DNA from: CALLMM01 sp964429855 | Lineage (GTDB): Bacteria; Armatimonadota; Chthonomonadetes; Chthonomonadales; CAJBBX01 | Assembly: GCA_964429855.1 (NCBI GenBank) | Contig: CAYSDM010000012.1 | Location: forward strand, 21,692 to 85,691 | Length of the DNA stretch: 64,000 nucleotides | Reading direction: 5' to 3' | Shown here: one piece after another, positions 1 to 8,914 of the stretch | Layout of the letters: the number at the start of each line of letters is the position of its first letter | Numbering within the stretch: position 1 is the stretch's first letter | Made by a program: the position numbers and the translations under genes | The notes under the pieces: generated by a model | Database searches by the model: none | The model's input: only the letters and a program-made list of their open reading frames with translations | What the model was told of the DNA's origin: nothing

Positions 1-445
1 CATCGAGGATGTGACGGGGCGATTCCAGTTTCGCGGGCAGAGAGTCTGGGCGCGCTATATCAACCCGGAGACCAACTCCGAGCGCAATCCCCGCCTCGAA
101 GACCGCTGGCATCTGAAGAATGCGGGCGGCACGCTCTGGATACTGGGAATCAAGACCGAGGGACCGGGACCGATTGTGATCTCGACGAAAGGCGCAAAGA
201 CCGAGGTGATCGGCGGCTTGATGTACTCCTCTGGAGGGACTGCCGGAATGCAGGATCAGCCCGCGTTTGTGGTTGAGGACTCGCTGCTCTCCTTTACCCT
301 CAGCGAAACCAATTTCGTTCTAAACAATCCCTACGAGATACTGGTACGGCAGATTCGCGGCGGGCGGGTCGCCTTTGAACTCAAGCGCGGGCAGACGCCC
401 TCCAGTCCGGGGGGCAGTCTCATTCCCCTGTTCGCCACTCGTTAA
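1..445 (+). CDS. C-terminal part of a probable secreted beta-helix protein (partial)
   Basis: The reading frame is open from the left window edge and stops with TAA at 443-445, so the gene begins upstream; a GTG at 11 is in frame but is probably not the start. The visible 147 or so residues are rich in short beta strands and Gly (GGTLWILGIKTEGPGP, EVIGGLMYSSGG), which resembles the end of pectate-lyase-superfamily or GH55-like right-handed beta helices. That family link is an inference from sequence texture, not from a catalytic motif. No signal peptide can be judged because the N-terminus is missing. It is followed by 107 bp and then glgP on the same strand. Confidence 0.6.
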   Translation, partial: IEDVTGRFQFRGQRVWARYINPETNSERNPRLEDRWHLKNAGGTLWILGIKTEGPGPIVISTKGAKTEVIGGLMYSSGGTAGMQDQPAFVVEDSLLSFTLSETNFVLNNPYEILVRQIRGGRVAFELKRGQTPSSPGGSLIPLFATR

Positions 446-552
446 ACGCGAACTTCAGTCTATCCTGATATCGCCCCCGTACATTTACGAAGGAACTTGC
501 ACTACAATGGCGAACTATAACCGCCGATGATTGTGTACGGAGGTTAAATAGT

Positions 553-3066
553 ATGCACGATTCTGTTCTCAACCGCCCTCTGCCGAAAGGACTGGAGGGG
601 CTGGCGGAGTTAGCGATAGATCTACGCTGGTCAGGCAGTCAGCAGACAGACCGCCTCTGGGAGATGCTCGATCCGGAAGCCTGGGAACGCACAACCAATC
701 CTTATATGATCCTTCAGAATGTATCTCAGGATAGGCTGGAGGAGGCGGCGAACAACAAAGAGTTGAAGGCGGAGTTAGCCTACTGGCTGAAGAAGCGCAA
801 ACAGAAGCTGACGGAGAAAAGCTGGTTCGAACGGAATTACGGCTCTTCCGGCTTGAAGAAGATCGCCTACTTCAGCATGGAGTTCGGTCTCTCGGAGGCG
901 CTGCCAATCTACTCCGGCGGTCTGGGGATTCTGGCGGGCGATCATCTGAAGACCGCCAGCGACCTGGGCATTCCGATGGTCGGAATCGGTCTGCTCTATC
1001 AGCAGGGCTATTTCCGGCAGACGCTCTCGATGGAGGGCTGGCAGATCGAAGCCTTTCCGTATAACGACCCGACTTGCCTGCCGGTGGCTCCCGTCCAGAA
1101 CCAGAATGGAGGGTGGCTGCGCGTCAAGCTGCAGCTTCCGGGACGCACCCTGCTGCTGCGTGTGTGGGAGGCGAGAGTGGGCAGAGTGCCGCTCTACCTG
1201 CTGGACAGCAACGACCCGCTCAACAGCCCCTGGGATCGCGGTATCACCGCCAATCTCTACTCCATCGGTCAGGAGAGGCGTCTGCTGCAGGAGATCGCGC
1301 TGGGCAGCGGCGGGTGGCGCGTGGTCGAAGCGCTCGGTCTGGACGTGGATGTCTGCCATATGAACGAAGGTCATGCCGCGTTTGTGGTGCTGGCGCGCGC
1401 CCTCAGCTTTATGCGCAAGCACAACGTCACCTTTGCCGAAGCGTTGCAGGCGACCCGTGCCGGCAATGTCTTCACCACGCATACGCCGGTCGCCGCCGGT
1501 TTCGACCGATTCCCCACGGACCTGATCCGCCGGTTCGCTGATCCGGTTGCGGAGGCGGTCGGAATCTCCACCGAGGAACTGCTCGCGCTGGGACGGCGGA
1601 ATGCGCATGACTACAACGAGCCGGTTAACATGGCGTATCTGGCAATGCATGGAAGCGGCTACGTCAACGCGGTCAGCAAGCTGCACGGTCAGGTCAGTAA
1701 GAGGATCTTCTGTCCGCTCTTTCCCGGCTGGCCCGTCGCGGAGGTTCCGGTGGATGCGGTCACCAACGGCATTCATATTCCGACATGGGACTCGCAGGCT
1801 GCCAGCAGTCTCTGGTCGCAGGCGTGCGGAGAAGACTACTGGCTGGAGGCGTCCGAACACCACTGTCGGCAGCTGGAGGAGATTCCGGACGATAAGCTGT
1901 GGGACTATCGCGCGACCGCGCGCCAGTCGCTGGTGAACTATGTGCGCCGTCGGCTGGTGCGGCAGGTTCAGCAGCAGGGCGCGTCCGTCGAACTGATCCA
2001 GCGCGCCCGCCATGTTCTCGACCTGAATGCGCTGACCCTGGGTTTTGCCCGTCGATTCGCCGAGTATAAGCGCCCGACCCTGCTGCTGCGCGATCTGGAG
2101 CGGCTGGCGCGGCTGCTCTCCAATCAGGATCGCCCGGTGCAGTTGATTGTAGCGGGGAAAGCGCATCCCGCCGACGAAGAGAGCAAAAAGATGGTGCAGG
2201 CGGTGGCGCAGTTCGCCCGGCGCGACGATATGTTCGACCGGGTGGTCTTCCTCGCCGACTATGATATGACGCTCGCGCAGCATCTGGTGGCAGGGGTAGA
2301 TGTCTGGCTCAACAATCCGCGCCGTCCCTGGGAAGCCAGCGGAACCAGCGGCATGAAGGTGCTGGTTAACGGCGGTCTGAACTTCTCGGAACTGGACGGC
2401 TGGTGGGATGAAGCCTACAGCCCGGAGGTCGGCTGGTCTTTGGGCGACGGACAGGAGCACGATCCTTCCTGGGATGTCTGCGAAGCAGAGATGCTCTATC
2501 GCACGCTGGAGGAACAGATCGTGCCGGAGTTCTATGACCGGGATGAGCAGGGGATTCCGCGCTCCTGGCTGCACCGCATTCGCGCCAGCATGATGCAGTT
2601 AACCCCGCAGTTCAGCAGCAACCGGATGATGCGGGAGTATGTGCAACGCGCCTATCTTCCCGCCTCCGAAGCCTATCAGAAACGCGAGGCGAACAATGGC
2701 GAGATTGCCCGGCAGCTGGTTCAGTGGAAGCGGAAACTAGTAGAGCGTTGGAAAGGGCTGCGAATCTCCGATCTGCGCGTCACGACAGAAGAGGGGATGT
2801 GGCACTTCGAGGCGCACGTCTATCTGGGCGAACTCAGCCCGGATGATGTGCAGGTGCAGCTTTTCAGCGAGCCGGAGGGCGAGGGACATGCTTTCCCGGC
2901 GATCATGGAGCGCAAAGCCCCGATCTCCGGAGCCGTCAACGGGCATCTCTATGCGGCGACAGTGCCGGCAAACCGTCCGCTGGATCACTACACGCCGCGC
3001 ATCGTTCCTTTCCATCCGGACATGATCGTGCCGCTGGAGGAGATGCACATCTACTGGCAACACTGA
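553..3066 (+). CDS. glgP: Alpha-glucan (glycogen) phosphorylase
   Basis: Cytosolic phosphorolysis of glycogen or maltodextrin to glucose-1-phosphate. The 837 residues match the shorter alpha-glucan phosphorylase family that carries an N-terminal DUF3417 region (about residues 1-110) before the GT35-type catalytic fold. Visible signatures are KIAYFSMEFGLSEALPIYSGG near residue 100, HMNEGHAAF, and the pyridoxal-phosphate region EASGTSGMK, whose Lys is about residue 602. The start ATG follows GGAGG at 539-543 with a 9-nt spacer. It appears to be a single-gene transcript ended by the hairpin at 3083-3117. No other glycogen gene is next to it. Confidence 0.96.
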   Translation: MHDSVLNRPLPKGLEGLAELAIDLRWSGSQQTDRLWEMLDPEAWERTTNPYMILQNVSQDRLEEAANNKELKAELAYWLKKRKQKLTEKSWFERNYGSSGLKKIAYFSMEFGLSEALPIYSGGLGILAGDHLKTASDLGIPMVGIGLLYQQGYFRQTLSMEGWQIEAFPYNDPTCLPVAPVQNQNGGWLRVKLQLPGRTLLLRVWEARVGRVPLYLLDSNDPLNSPWDRGITANLYSIGQERRLLQEIALGSGGWRVVEALGLDVDVCHMNEGHAAFVVLARALSFMRKHNVTFAEALQATRAGNVFTTHTPVAAGFDRFPTDLIRRFADPVAEAVGISTEELLALGRRNAHDYNEPVNMAYLAMHGSGYVNAVSKLHGQVSKRIFCPLFPGWPVAEVPVDAVTNGIHIPTWDSQAASSLWSQACGEDYWLEASEHHCRQLEEIPDDKLWDYRATARQSLVNYVRRRLVRQVQQQGASVELIQRARHVLDLNALTLGFARRFAEYKRPTLLLRDLERLARLLSNQDRPVQLIVAGKAHPADEESKKMVQAVAQFARRDDMFDRVVFLADYDMTLAQHLVAGVDVWLNNPRRPWEASGTSGMKVLVNGGLNFSELDGWWDEAYSPEVGWSLGDGQEHDPSWDVCEAEMLYRTLEEQIVPEFYDRDEQGIPRSWLHRIRASMMQLTPQFSSNRMMREYVQRAYLPASEAYQKREANNGEIARQLVQWKRKLVERWKGLRISDLRVTTEEGMWHFEAHVYLGELSPDDVQVQLFSEPEGEGHAFPAIMERKAPISGAVNGHLYAATVPANRPLDHYTPRIVPFHPDMIVPLEEMHIYWQH

Positions 3067-3082
3067 CGCCACAGAAGAACGG

Positions 3083-3117
3083 ACGGCGGGGAAGTAGACT
3101 CATCCCCGCCGTTTCTT
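3083..3117 (+). terminator. Intrinsic terminator after glgP
   Basis: A perfect 10-bp stem (ACGGCGGGGA at 3083-3092 with TCCCCGCCGT at 3103-3112), a 10-nt loop and the tail TTTCTT at 3112-3117. It lies 16 bp after the glgP stop codon and between convergent genes, so it may also stop transcripts of the minus-strand gene that ends at 3188. Confidence 0.85.
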
Positions 3118-3187
3118 ATGGGTTACAGATGCTGCCAGCCTGTGCCGATTCGGTTCGGGCAGGAGGCGCTGGGGGAGAGCGGCGGTT

Positions 3188-5497
3188 TTACCGCTTTATC
3201 AGCCAGACCTCCGTCAGCCGGGACTGGAAGCGCCAGTTCAGATGCGGCTCGAAGGTGGGATCGAAGGTGAGGGTGATAACGCCGTCGCGATAGAGACCGC
3301 GCGGGATGGGAAACTCCTTGATCTCGCCGATCTGCCTGCCGTCGAGCGTCGGGGCGACTCGCGCTCCGTTCACGCGCAGGAGGCAGTCCCCGCAGCCGGT
3401 CGTCCGCACCAGATAGTCTGCGCGGGGATCAATCGCGGGGTAGACGATGGCGGCGGGCCAGGCTTCGTCGGTCATCCAGGACTGCCGCGCGCGCGCCAGC
3501 GGGTGTCTGTCTACCCACCACATGACGCCGGGCAGCGGCGTGTGATCCATATCCAGCAGGGGACCCGCCGGTTTTTCGCAGCGGACGACGCGGGGCGACT
3601 TTGCGATATTGCCGATATCATCGTAGAAGCAGCCGGGACCGGGATTCTCCCAGCGCGCCAGCGCCTCCAGCCGCGCGATCCTCTCCTCCTCCGAATCCAT
3701 CTCGCCCGCCTTCGCCAGTTCATCCTCCAGCCACCAGCGATTATTGAGCGGGTAGCGCAGAAAGTCGAGAACCGCTCCGCGCTCCAGACCGCTCGCCTGA
3801 AACCGCTCCATGCTGGTCTGCAGACCGATGGACTGAAACAGGTCTTCGCATAGCCGCGTGATTCGGTCGGCAAGCTCCGGGCGCGTCGGGTGTGTGTCGG
3901 CGCGCCGGAGCGTCTGAAGCGCGGCGTGGATCGCCTGTTCCGCGCCGATTTGACGGGCGGCAAGCAGCTTCTCGTTCGCCTCCGACTCCAGCTTGGTTTC
4001 GTAGAGCAGCCGCTGCCGCGTGTACCGATCGTAACAGGCGCGCAAGAGACACATCTGCCATCGCCAGTTATCCCGCAGGTCGGGAGCCTTGCGATCCAGC
4101 GCCTCCCAGAAGGCGAAGGTCGCCTCCACGCCGCCATTGGTCGCCAGCGCGCCCTCCCAGTTGCGCTCCAGCGCCAGTATCCCGTCGCAAGCCTCCTCTG
4201 CGACCTCATGCCCGAAAAAGACCCGGCTGTACTCCGTCAGAATCTCGCGGATATCGGCGTCCGGGTTCCATGTCAGCGCACTCCAGACGATCTTATTGAC
4301 ATCATCGTGAACGCCGTCCGAATAGCTGATAAAGCCGTCGGTGAAAGGAGCCGTGTCCCGAATGGCGCGCGCAAAGAAGAGAGGGCGCGGATTGACGCAC
4401 TCGCGCCCCAGCGTGAAGGCGAAGGCGGGGTCCCAGCAGGGAACCGGAAACTGGCAGCGCACGCTGTGGGTGATGTCCGGGTAGTCGCGTATCCCGTAGG
4501 GCTGCGGCAGCCGGGCGCGCATCTCCGGCAGCGGCGGGCTGGACGGACCCGCCGCCAGTCCGCCGAACCAGTCCGGTCGCTCCTCCTCGATCCACTGATA
4601 GACTCGATCCTGTTCCGCGCCCTGAAAGCCCTGCATGGAGAGCCATATCCGGGCATTCGGATGGCAGGCGCGGAGAAGGCGGCTCATCTCCTTCATGTAG
4701 GCGATGACCAGTTCGGCAGGATTATCGCCGGGATCGCCTCCCGGCACGAAAATGCCCGACAGCGTGGGGCAGTCGCGAAACAGCGCCTCATGTTCCCGCA
4801 GCGCCGCCTCGCGCTGATTCGTATCCCGCATGTCGAAGTCCGCCGGAACCCATACCCAGTAGTCCTGACCGTATCGCTGGCAGATATGGCTGAGGTCTAT
4901 ATTCATCTGACTGCGCGGATAGGGACTGACGGTTGGACGGGTGTCCTGAAACGGGATATTTTCGATGCTGTTGGAGCCGAAGATCGCCAGTTCGCGGATA
5001 TACCGCTCGTACTGCGCGGGCGACCAGGCGTCATAGGAGTTGGCGGTGGCGCGATAGCCCATCTGATGACCGCGTATCGGATAGCGGGGCGCAGAGACGA
5101 GATTCAGAGGCGCAGTCAACCGAACGCTTCCCGGTCGGCAGATCAGGTTTCGCAGAACGCGACCAACCCCGAACAGCGCGCCTCTCGGATCGCTGCCCAG
5201 AATCCAGAGAACGGGACGCTCCGGCTGCGAACGGTCCGTCCGAATGGCGTAGCTCTCCGTCGTCTCTGCGCGCATCCCATCTGGAATGGGGATCCCGTGC
5301 AGCACAGGCTCCCTTCCCGAAAAGAGAGCGACCGACCAGCCCTGCGTAGACCACTCCGTTCCGACGCGCCATCTCACGCCGGAGCGTCTCTCGATCTCCT
5401 CCAGAAGAACATCGGCGGCGGTGCGCTCCACGAGCGGCGCATCTTCGCGAACGACCAGCGTCGCCGTCGTCATATCCAGACTGTCCTGTGTCTGCAT
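3188..5497 (-). CDS. Large glycosidase-like protein with GH67/GH20-type N-terminal domain
   Basis: A 769-residue protein of unproven activity. Residues about 10-130 (from TLVVREDAPLVERTAADVLL to VLWILGSDPRGALFGVGRVL) look like the non-catalytic alpha/beta domain found before GH20 and GH67 barrels. The next part (PIRGHQMGYRATANSYDAWS) resembles the start of a TIM barrel. I could not assign catalytic acids. No signal peptide is visible. The frame stays open far upstream into the opposite gene, but the start chosen is the ATG at 5497, preceded by GAGAGG; an alternative ATG is at 5473. It is divergent from the DUF1549-led run, and the shared 285-bp region suggests co-regulation with that glycoside locus. 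Confidence 0.8.
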   Translation of the reverse strand: MQTQDSLDMTTATLVVREDAPLVERTAADVLLEEIERRSGVRWRVGTEWSTQGWSVALFSGREPVLHGIPIPDGMRAETTESYAIRTDRSQPERPVLWILGSDPRGALFGVGRVLRNLICRPGSVRLTAPLNLVSAPRYPIRGHQMGYRATANSYDAWSPAQYERYIRELAIFGSNSIENIPFQDTRPTVSPYPRSQMNIDLSHICQRYGQDYWVWVPADFDMRDTNQREAALREHEALFRDCPTLSGIFVPGGDPGDNPAELVIAYMKEMSRLLRACHPNARIWLSMQGFQGAEQDRVYQWIEEERPDWFGGLAAGPSSPPLPEMRARLPQPYGIRDYPDITHSVRCQFPVPCWDPAFAFTLGRECVNPRPLFFARAIRDTAPFTDGFISYSDGVHDDVNKIVWSALTWNPDADIREILTEYSRVFFGHEVAEEACDGILALERNWEGALATNGGVEATFAFWEALDRKAPDLRDNWRWQMCLLRACYDRYTRQRLLYETKLESEANEKLLAARQIGAEQAIHAALQTLRRADTHPTRPELADRITRLCEDLFQSIGLQTSMERFQASGLERGAVLDFLRYPLNNRWWLEDELAKAGEMDSEEERIARLEALARWENPGPGCFYDDIGNIAKSPRVVRCEKPAGPLLDMDHTPLPGVMWWVDRHPLARARQSWMTDEAWPAAIVYPAIDPRADYLVRTTGCGDCLLRVNGARVAPTLDGRQIGEIKEFPIPRGLYRDGVITLTFDPTFEPHLNWRFQSRLTEVWLIKR

Positions 5498-5782
5498 CTC
5501 AGCCTCTCTATCCGTCTCTCGCGGGATGGTTTCGGGTTTGCCCGCCCTTGCGCGGTTCCGGCGCACGCGAGGGGAGAGACGCGAGCATCTATTTGTGGCT
5601 CTGTTCTCCGAGTGGAGGAGACAGTCCTGCCGTTTTGTGTGTGTGCGGCGGGAGAAGACTGTATTCGCATCCATCTCCCGAACATCGAAACGAAGGTGGC
5701 GAAGAGAGGAGGAAGGAGGAGGCGCAGGGCGAAGAGAATCCTGAAAGAGATTCATCACTACCTTCGGAGAGATGCAAGCGTT
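5498..5782. promoter_or_regulatory. Divergent intergenic region, promoters not resolved
   Basis: This 285-bp stretch separates divergent starts at 5497 and 5783 and must hold both promoters. I see no convincing -35/-10 pair. It is GC-rich with a purine-rich part around 5697-5755. Long open frames cross it on both strands, but they are extensions of the flanking genes without usable starts. Confidence 0.4.
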
Positions 5783-8700
5783 ATGAAAACCCCGATGACT
5801 CCGCCTTCCCGTCTGCACTCGCCCCGAACCGCTCTGATGCTCTGCCTGCTGTTGACCATGCTGCTGCCGGTCGCCGCACAGCAGAGGCGCGCCGTTCGCC
5901 CGGCGAAGCTGCAGTTCAACCGCGACATTCGCCCGATCCTGTCGGAAAACTGTTTTCCCTGTCATGGACCCGACAGAAACACCCTGAAGGCGAACCTGCG
6001 CCTCGATATTCGCGAGTCGGCGGTGCAGCGCGGAGCGATTGTTCCGGGCAGACCGGCGAAGAGCGGGCTGGCGGCGCGCATCCAGACGAAAAATCCCGGA
6101 CTTATTATGCCGCCTCTCGCCTCGCATAAGAAGCTGACCCCGGCGCAAAAGAGTCTGCTGACGCGCTGGATAGAAGAGGGCGCGGAGTATCAGGCGCACT
6201 GGGCTTATCTTGCTCCTCGCCGTCCCGCGCTGCCCTCCGCGCGCGCCTCGCGCACTCCTCCCGACAATCCGATTGATCGTTTTATCTTTGCGCGGTTGGA
6301 GCAGAAGGGGCTGAAGCCCTCGCCTCTGGCGGATCGCCGCACGCTGATCCGGCGTCTCTCCCTTGATCTGATTGGCTTGCCTCCGACGCCGCAGGAGGTC
6401 GCCGCGTTTGTGGCGGATCGTTCTCCCAACGCCTATGAGAGGCTGGTGGATCGGCTGCTGGCATCGCCGCACTACGGGGAGCGGATGGCGGTTCCCTGGC
6501 TGGACGTGGTGCGCTATGCCGATACCGTCGGGTTTCATGGCGATCAGAACCAGAACGCCTGGGCATACCGCGACTATGTGATCTCCTCCTTTAATCAGAA
6601 TAAACCCTTTGACCGGTTTACCCGGGAGCAGATTGCAGGCGACCTGCTGCCCGACGCCACCCCGGAGACGCGCACCGCAACCTGCTTCCTCCGGCTGAAT
6701 ATGATGACCCGTGAGGGCGGCGCGCAGCCGAAAGAGTATCTTGCCAAATACTCCGCCGACCGCGTTCGCACCGTCGGCATGGCGTGGCTTGGCTCGACCC
6801 TTGCCTGTGCCGAGTGCCACGACCACAAGTACGACCCCTTCACCCAGAAAGACTTCTATTCGCTGGCGGCTTTCTTCGCCGATGTGAAGCAGTGGGGTGT
6901 CTATGCCGACTACGGCTATACGCCTAACCCCGATCTGCGCGGCTATGATAACGACTCGCCGTTCCCGCCGGAGATTTTTGTCGAAAGCCGCTACCTGAAA
7001 CAGCGCATCGAGCAGCAGCGGCGACGATTCGCGCAGATTGCCGAAAAGACCGAATCGCTTCTACAGACCGATTCCGCGCGCGAGGCGTACTCTCGCTGGC
7101 GCGGGCAGGGCGAAGCGTTTCTCACGAAGTACCCGCAGGGCTGGCAGACGCCGTCAGATCCACAGGTAACGGTCGCCAGGACGAAGACGCCTCCCGGCTA
7201 TCGGATCGAGCCGGACGGCAGCATCCTCTTCACGGAACGGGCTCCCGCAGACGCAGCCATTACGCTGACGCCCCAGACCGAATGGATCGCGGCGCTGCGT
7301 CTGGAACTGCTGCCGCATACCGAACATAACGGCTCGCTCTTTCGACCGGGCAGCGAGGGCGGATACCTCTCTCTCTCCGCATCGGTGCTGCGCGCCGATG
7401 GCAAGACGGAGAATGTCGCTTTTCGCCATGCTGAAGCTAACCACTACCTGCCGCGTTATGCCAGCAGTTTCGAGATTATCGGCGTGCAGAGCGGATGGAA
7501 ACTCTCCTCCGCGCATGCGAAGGAGCCGAATGTCGCGGTCTGGTTCCCCGCGACTCCTCTGCGGCTTCAGCCGGGCGAGACGCTGACGGTGAAGCTGCCC
7601 GGTCTTCGCGCAGGCTGCGTGCGTCTCTCCGTCTCTCCTTTTCCGCTTGACCATCCGGCTTTTTTGATGACTCCGGAGTCGCTTGCCGATGCGATGCGGA
7701 CACCGAACGCGCTGACCGCACAAGCCTATCTGCTCGGAACCGCCTGGAATGCGGAGGCCTTTGCGCAGGCTCGCGAACAGGAGAACGACATTCTGGGATG
7801 CCGGAAGGGGATCACGCCCGTGATGGTGGCGGTCTCCACAACCCCGCTGATAACCCGTGTGCTTCCGCGCGGCAACTGGCAGGACGAGAGCGGTCCGGTG
7901 GTACAGCCCGCAACGCCGCATTTCCTGCCGGGAAACCGGCCGGCGAACGGCAGGCGGCTGACCCGGCTCGATCTGGCAGACTGGCTGGTTTCGCCGGAGA
8001 ATCCGTTGACGGCGCGCGTCTTCATGAACCGTCTCTGGAGACAGTTTTTCGGGAGCGGATTGAGCGCGCAGGTGGAGGATGTCGGGGCGCAGGGCGAATG
8101 GCCCTCTCATCCCGAACTGCTCGACTGGCTGGCGGTGGAGTTTCGCGAAAGCAGGTGGAACGTCAAGCGTATGGTCAGGATGATCGTCCTGTCGCACGCC
8201 TACCGGCAGTCCTCCCGTCTCGATCCGAAGCTGCGCGACCTCGACCCGAATAACCGGCTGCTCTCCAGCCAGAACCCGCGAAGACTGGAGGCGGAGTTTG
8301 TGCGCGATAACGCGCTTGCCATCGTCGGGCTGCTGAATCGCGATCTTGGCGGCCCTCCCTGCAAGCCCTATCAGCCGCCCGGCTACTACGCTAATCTCCA
8401 GTTTCCGGATCGCGACTATATCGCCAGCCGGGATGATCAGCAGTGGCGGCGCGGAGTCTATATGCACTGGCAGCGAACCTTCCTGCATCCGATGCTGGCG
8501 AACTTCGACGCGCCCTCTCGCGAGGACTGTATCGCGATTCGCACCGCCGCCAACACTCCCCAGCAGGCGCTTACTCTCCTGAACGATCCCACCTTCGTCG
8601 AAGCGGCGAGGGTCTTCGCCGTCCGCCTGCTATCCGAACCGGTTTCCGGCGATGAGGCGCGGCTGGAACGCGCCTTTCAGCTTGCTCTGGGGCGTTCTGT

Positions 8701-8902
8701 GAAGCCCAAAGAGAGGCAGTCGCTTCTTGCCTTTCTGGCAAAGATAAGACCCATCTACCGGGAGAGACCGGAGGACACGAAAAAGCTGCTGACGCTCGGT
8801 TATGCGCCCGCCCCGACCGATTCAGACCCGGTGGAACTGGCGGCATGGACGAGCGTCTGCCGTGTCGTTCTGAATCTGCACGAGACCATTACCCGCTACT
8901 GA
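5783..8902 (+). CDS. PSCyt1-DUF1549-DUF1553 (Planctomycete-type cytochrome-like) protein
   Basis: A 1039-residue exported protein. A signal peptide (ALMLCLLLTMLLPVAAQ) precedes a cytochrome-c-like PSCyt1 domain with heme motif C57-F-P-C-H61 in FNRDIRPILSENCFPCHGPD. DUF1549 follows (IDRFIFARLE, then C342-A-E-C-H346 in LACAECHDHKYDPFTQKDFY). DUF1553 lies at about residues 725-985 (MNRLWRQFFGSGL). The biochemical role of the family is unknown; a redox or polysaccharide-processing role is only suggested by genome context. The ATG at 5783 follows GGAGAG with an 11-nt spacer. The next gene, DUF1501, starts 12 bp after the stop, which is the usual pairing for this family. It heads a seven-gene run. 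Confidence 0.93.
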   Translation: MKTPMTPPSRLHSPRTALMLCLLLTMLLPVAAQQRRAVRPAKLQFNRDIRPILSENCFPCHGPDRNTLKANLRLDIRESAVQRGAIVPGRPAKSGLAARIQTKNPGLIMPPLASHKKLTPAQKSLLTRWIEEGAEYQAHWAYLAPRRPALPSARASRTPPDNPIDRFIFARLEQKGLKPSPLADRRTLIRRLSLDLIGLPPTPQEVAAFVADRSPNAYERLVDRLLASPHYGERMAVPWLDVVRYADTVGFHGDQNQNAWAYRDYVISSFNQNKPFDRFTREQIAGDLLPDATPETRTATCFLRLNMMTREGGAQPKEYLAKYSADRVRTVGMAWLGSTLACAECHDHKYDPFTQKDFYSLAAFFADVKQWGVYADYGYTPNPDLRGYDNDSPFPPEIFVESRYLKQRIEQQRRRFAQIAEKTESLLQTDSAREAYSRWRGQGEAFLTKYPQGWQTPSDPQVTVARTKTPPGYRIEPDGSILFTERAPADAAITLTPQTEWIAALRLELLPHTEHNGSLFRPGSEGGYLSLSASVLRADGKTENVAFRHAEANHYLPRYASSFEIIGVQSGWKLSSAHAKEPNVAVWFPATPLRLQPGETLTVKLPGLRAGCVRLSVSPFPLDHPAFLMTPESLADAMRTPNALTAQAYLLGTAWNAEAFAQAREQENDILGCRKGITPVMVAVSTTPLITRVLPRGNWQDESGPVVQPATPHFLPGNRPANGRRLTRLDLADWLVSPENPLTARVFMNRLWRQFFGSGLSAQVEDVGAQGEWPSHPELLDWLAVEFRESRWNVKRMVRMIVLSHAYRQSSRLDPKLRDLDPNNRLLSSQNPRRLEAEFVRDNALAIVGLLNRDLGGPPCKPYQPPGYYANLQFPDRDYIASRDDQQWRRGVYMHWQRTFLHPMLANFDAPSREDCIAIRTAANTPQQALTLLNDPTFVEAARVFAVRLLSEPVSGDEARLERAFQLALGRSVKPKERQSLLAFLAKIRPIYRERPEDTKKLLTLGYAPAPTDSDPVELAAWTSVCRVVLNLHETITRY

Positions 8903-8914
8903 GGAGAACCGACG

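Noticed and set aside
775..2574. 599-codon minus-strand open frame opposite glgP
   Set aside because: It mirrors the well-conserved glgP gene, has no recognisable domain, and its composition (rich in Arg, Gln, His, Val) is typical of an antisense frame in GC-rich DNA.
3890..5782. N-terminal extension of the DUF1549/DUF1553 gene
   Set aside because: The extension lies antisense to a real gene; a signal peptide and ribosome-binding site mark the ATG at 5783 as the start.
5498..6826. N-terminal extension of the minus-strand glycosidase-like gene
   Set aside because: The frame stays open into the opposite DUF1549 gene, but the extra residues are low-complexity Arg/Gly-rich and there is a good ribosome-binding site at 5497.
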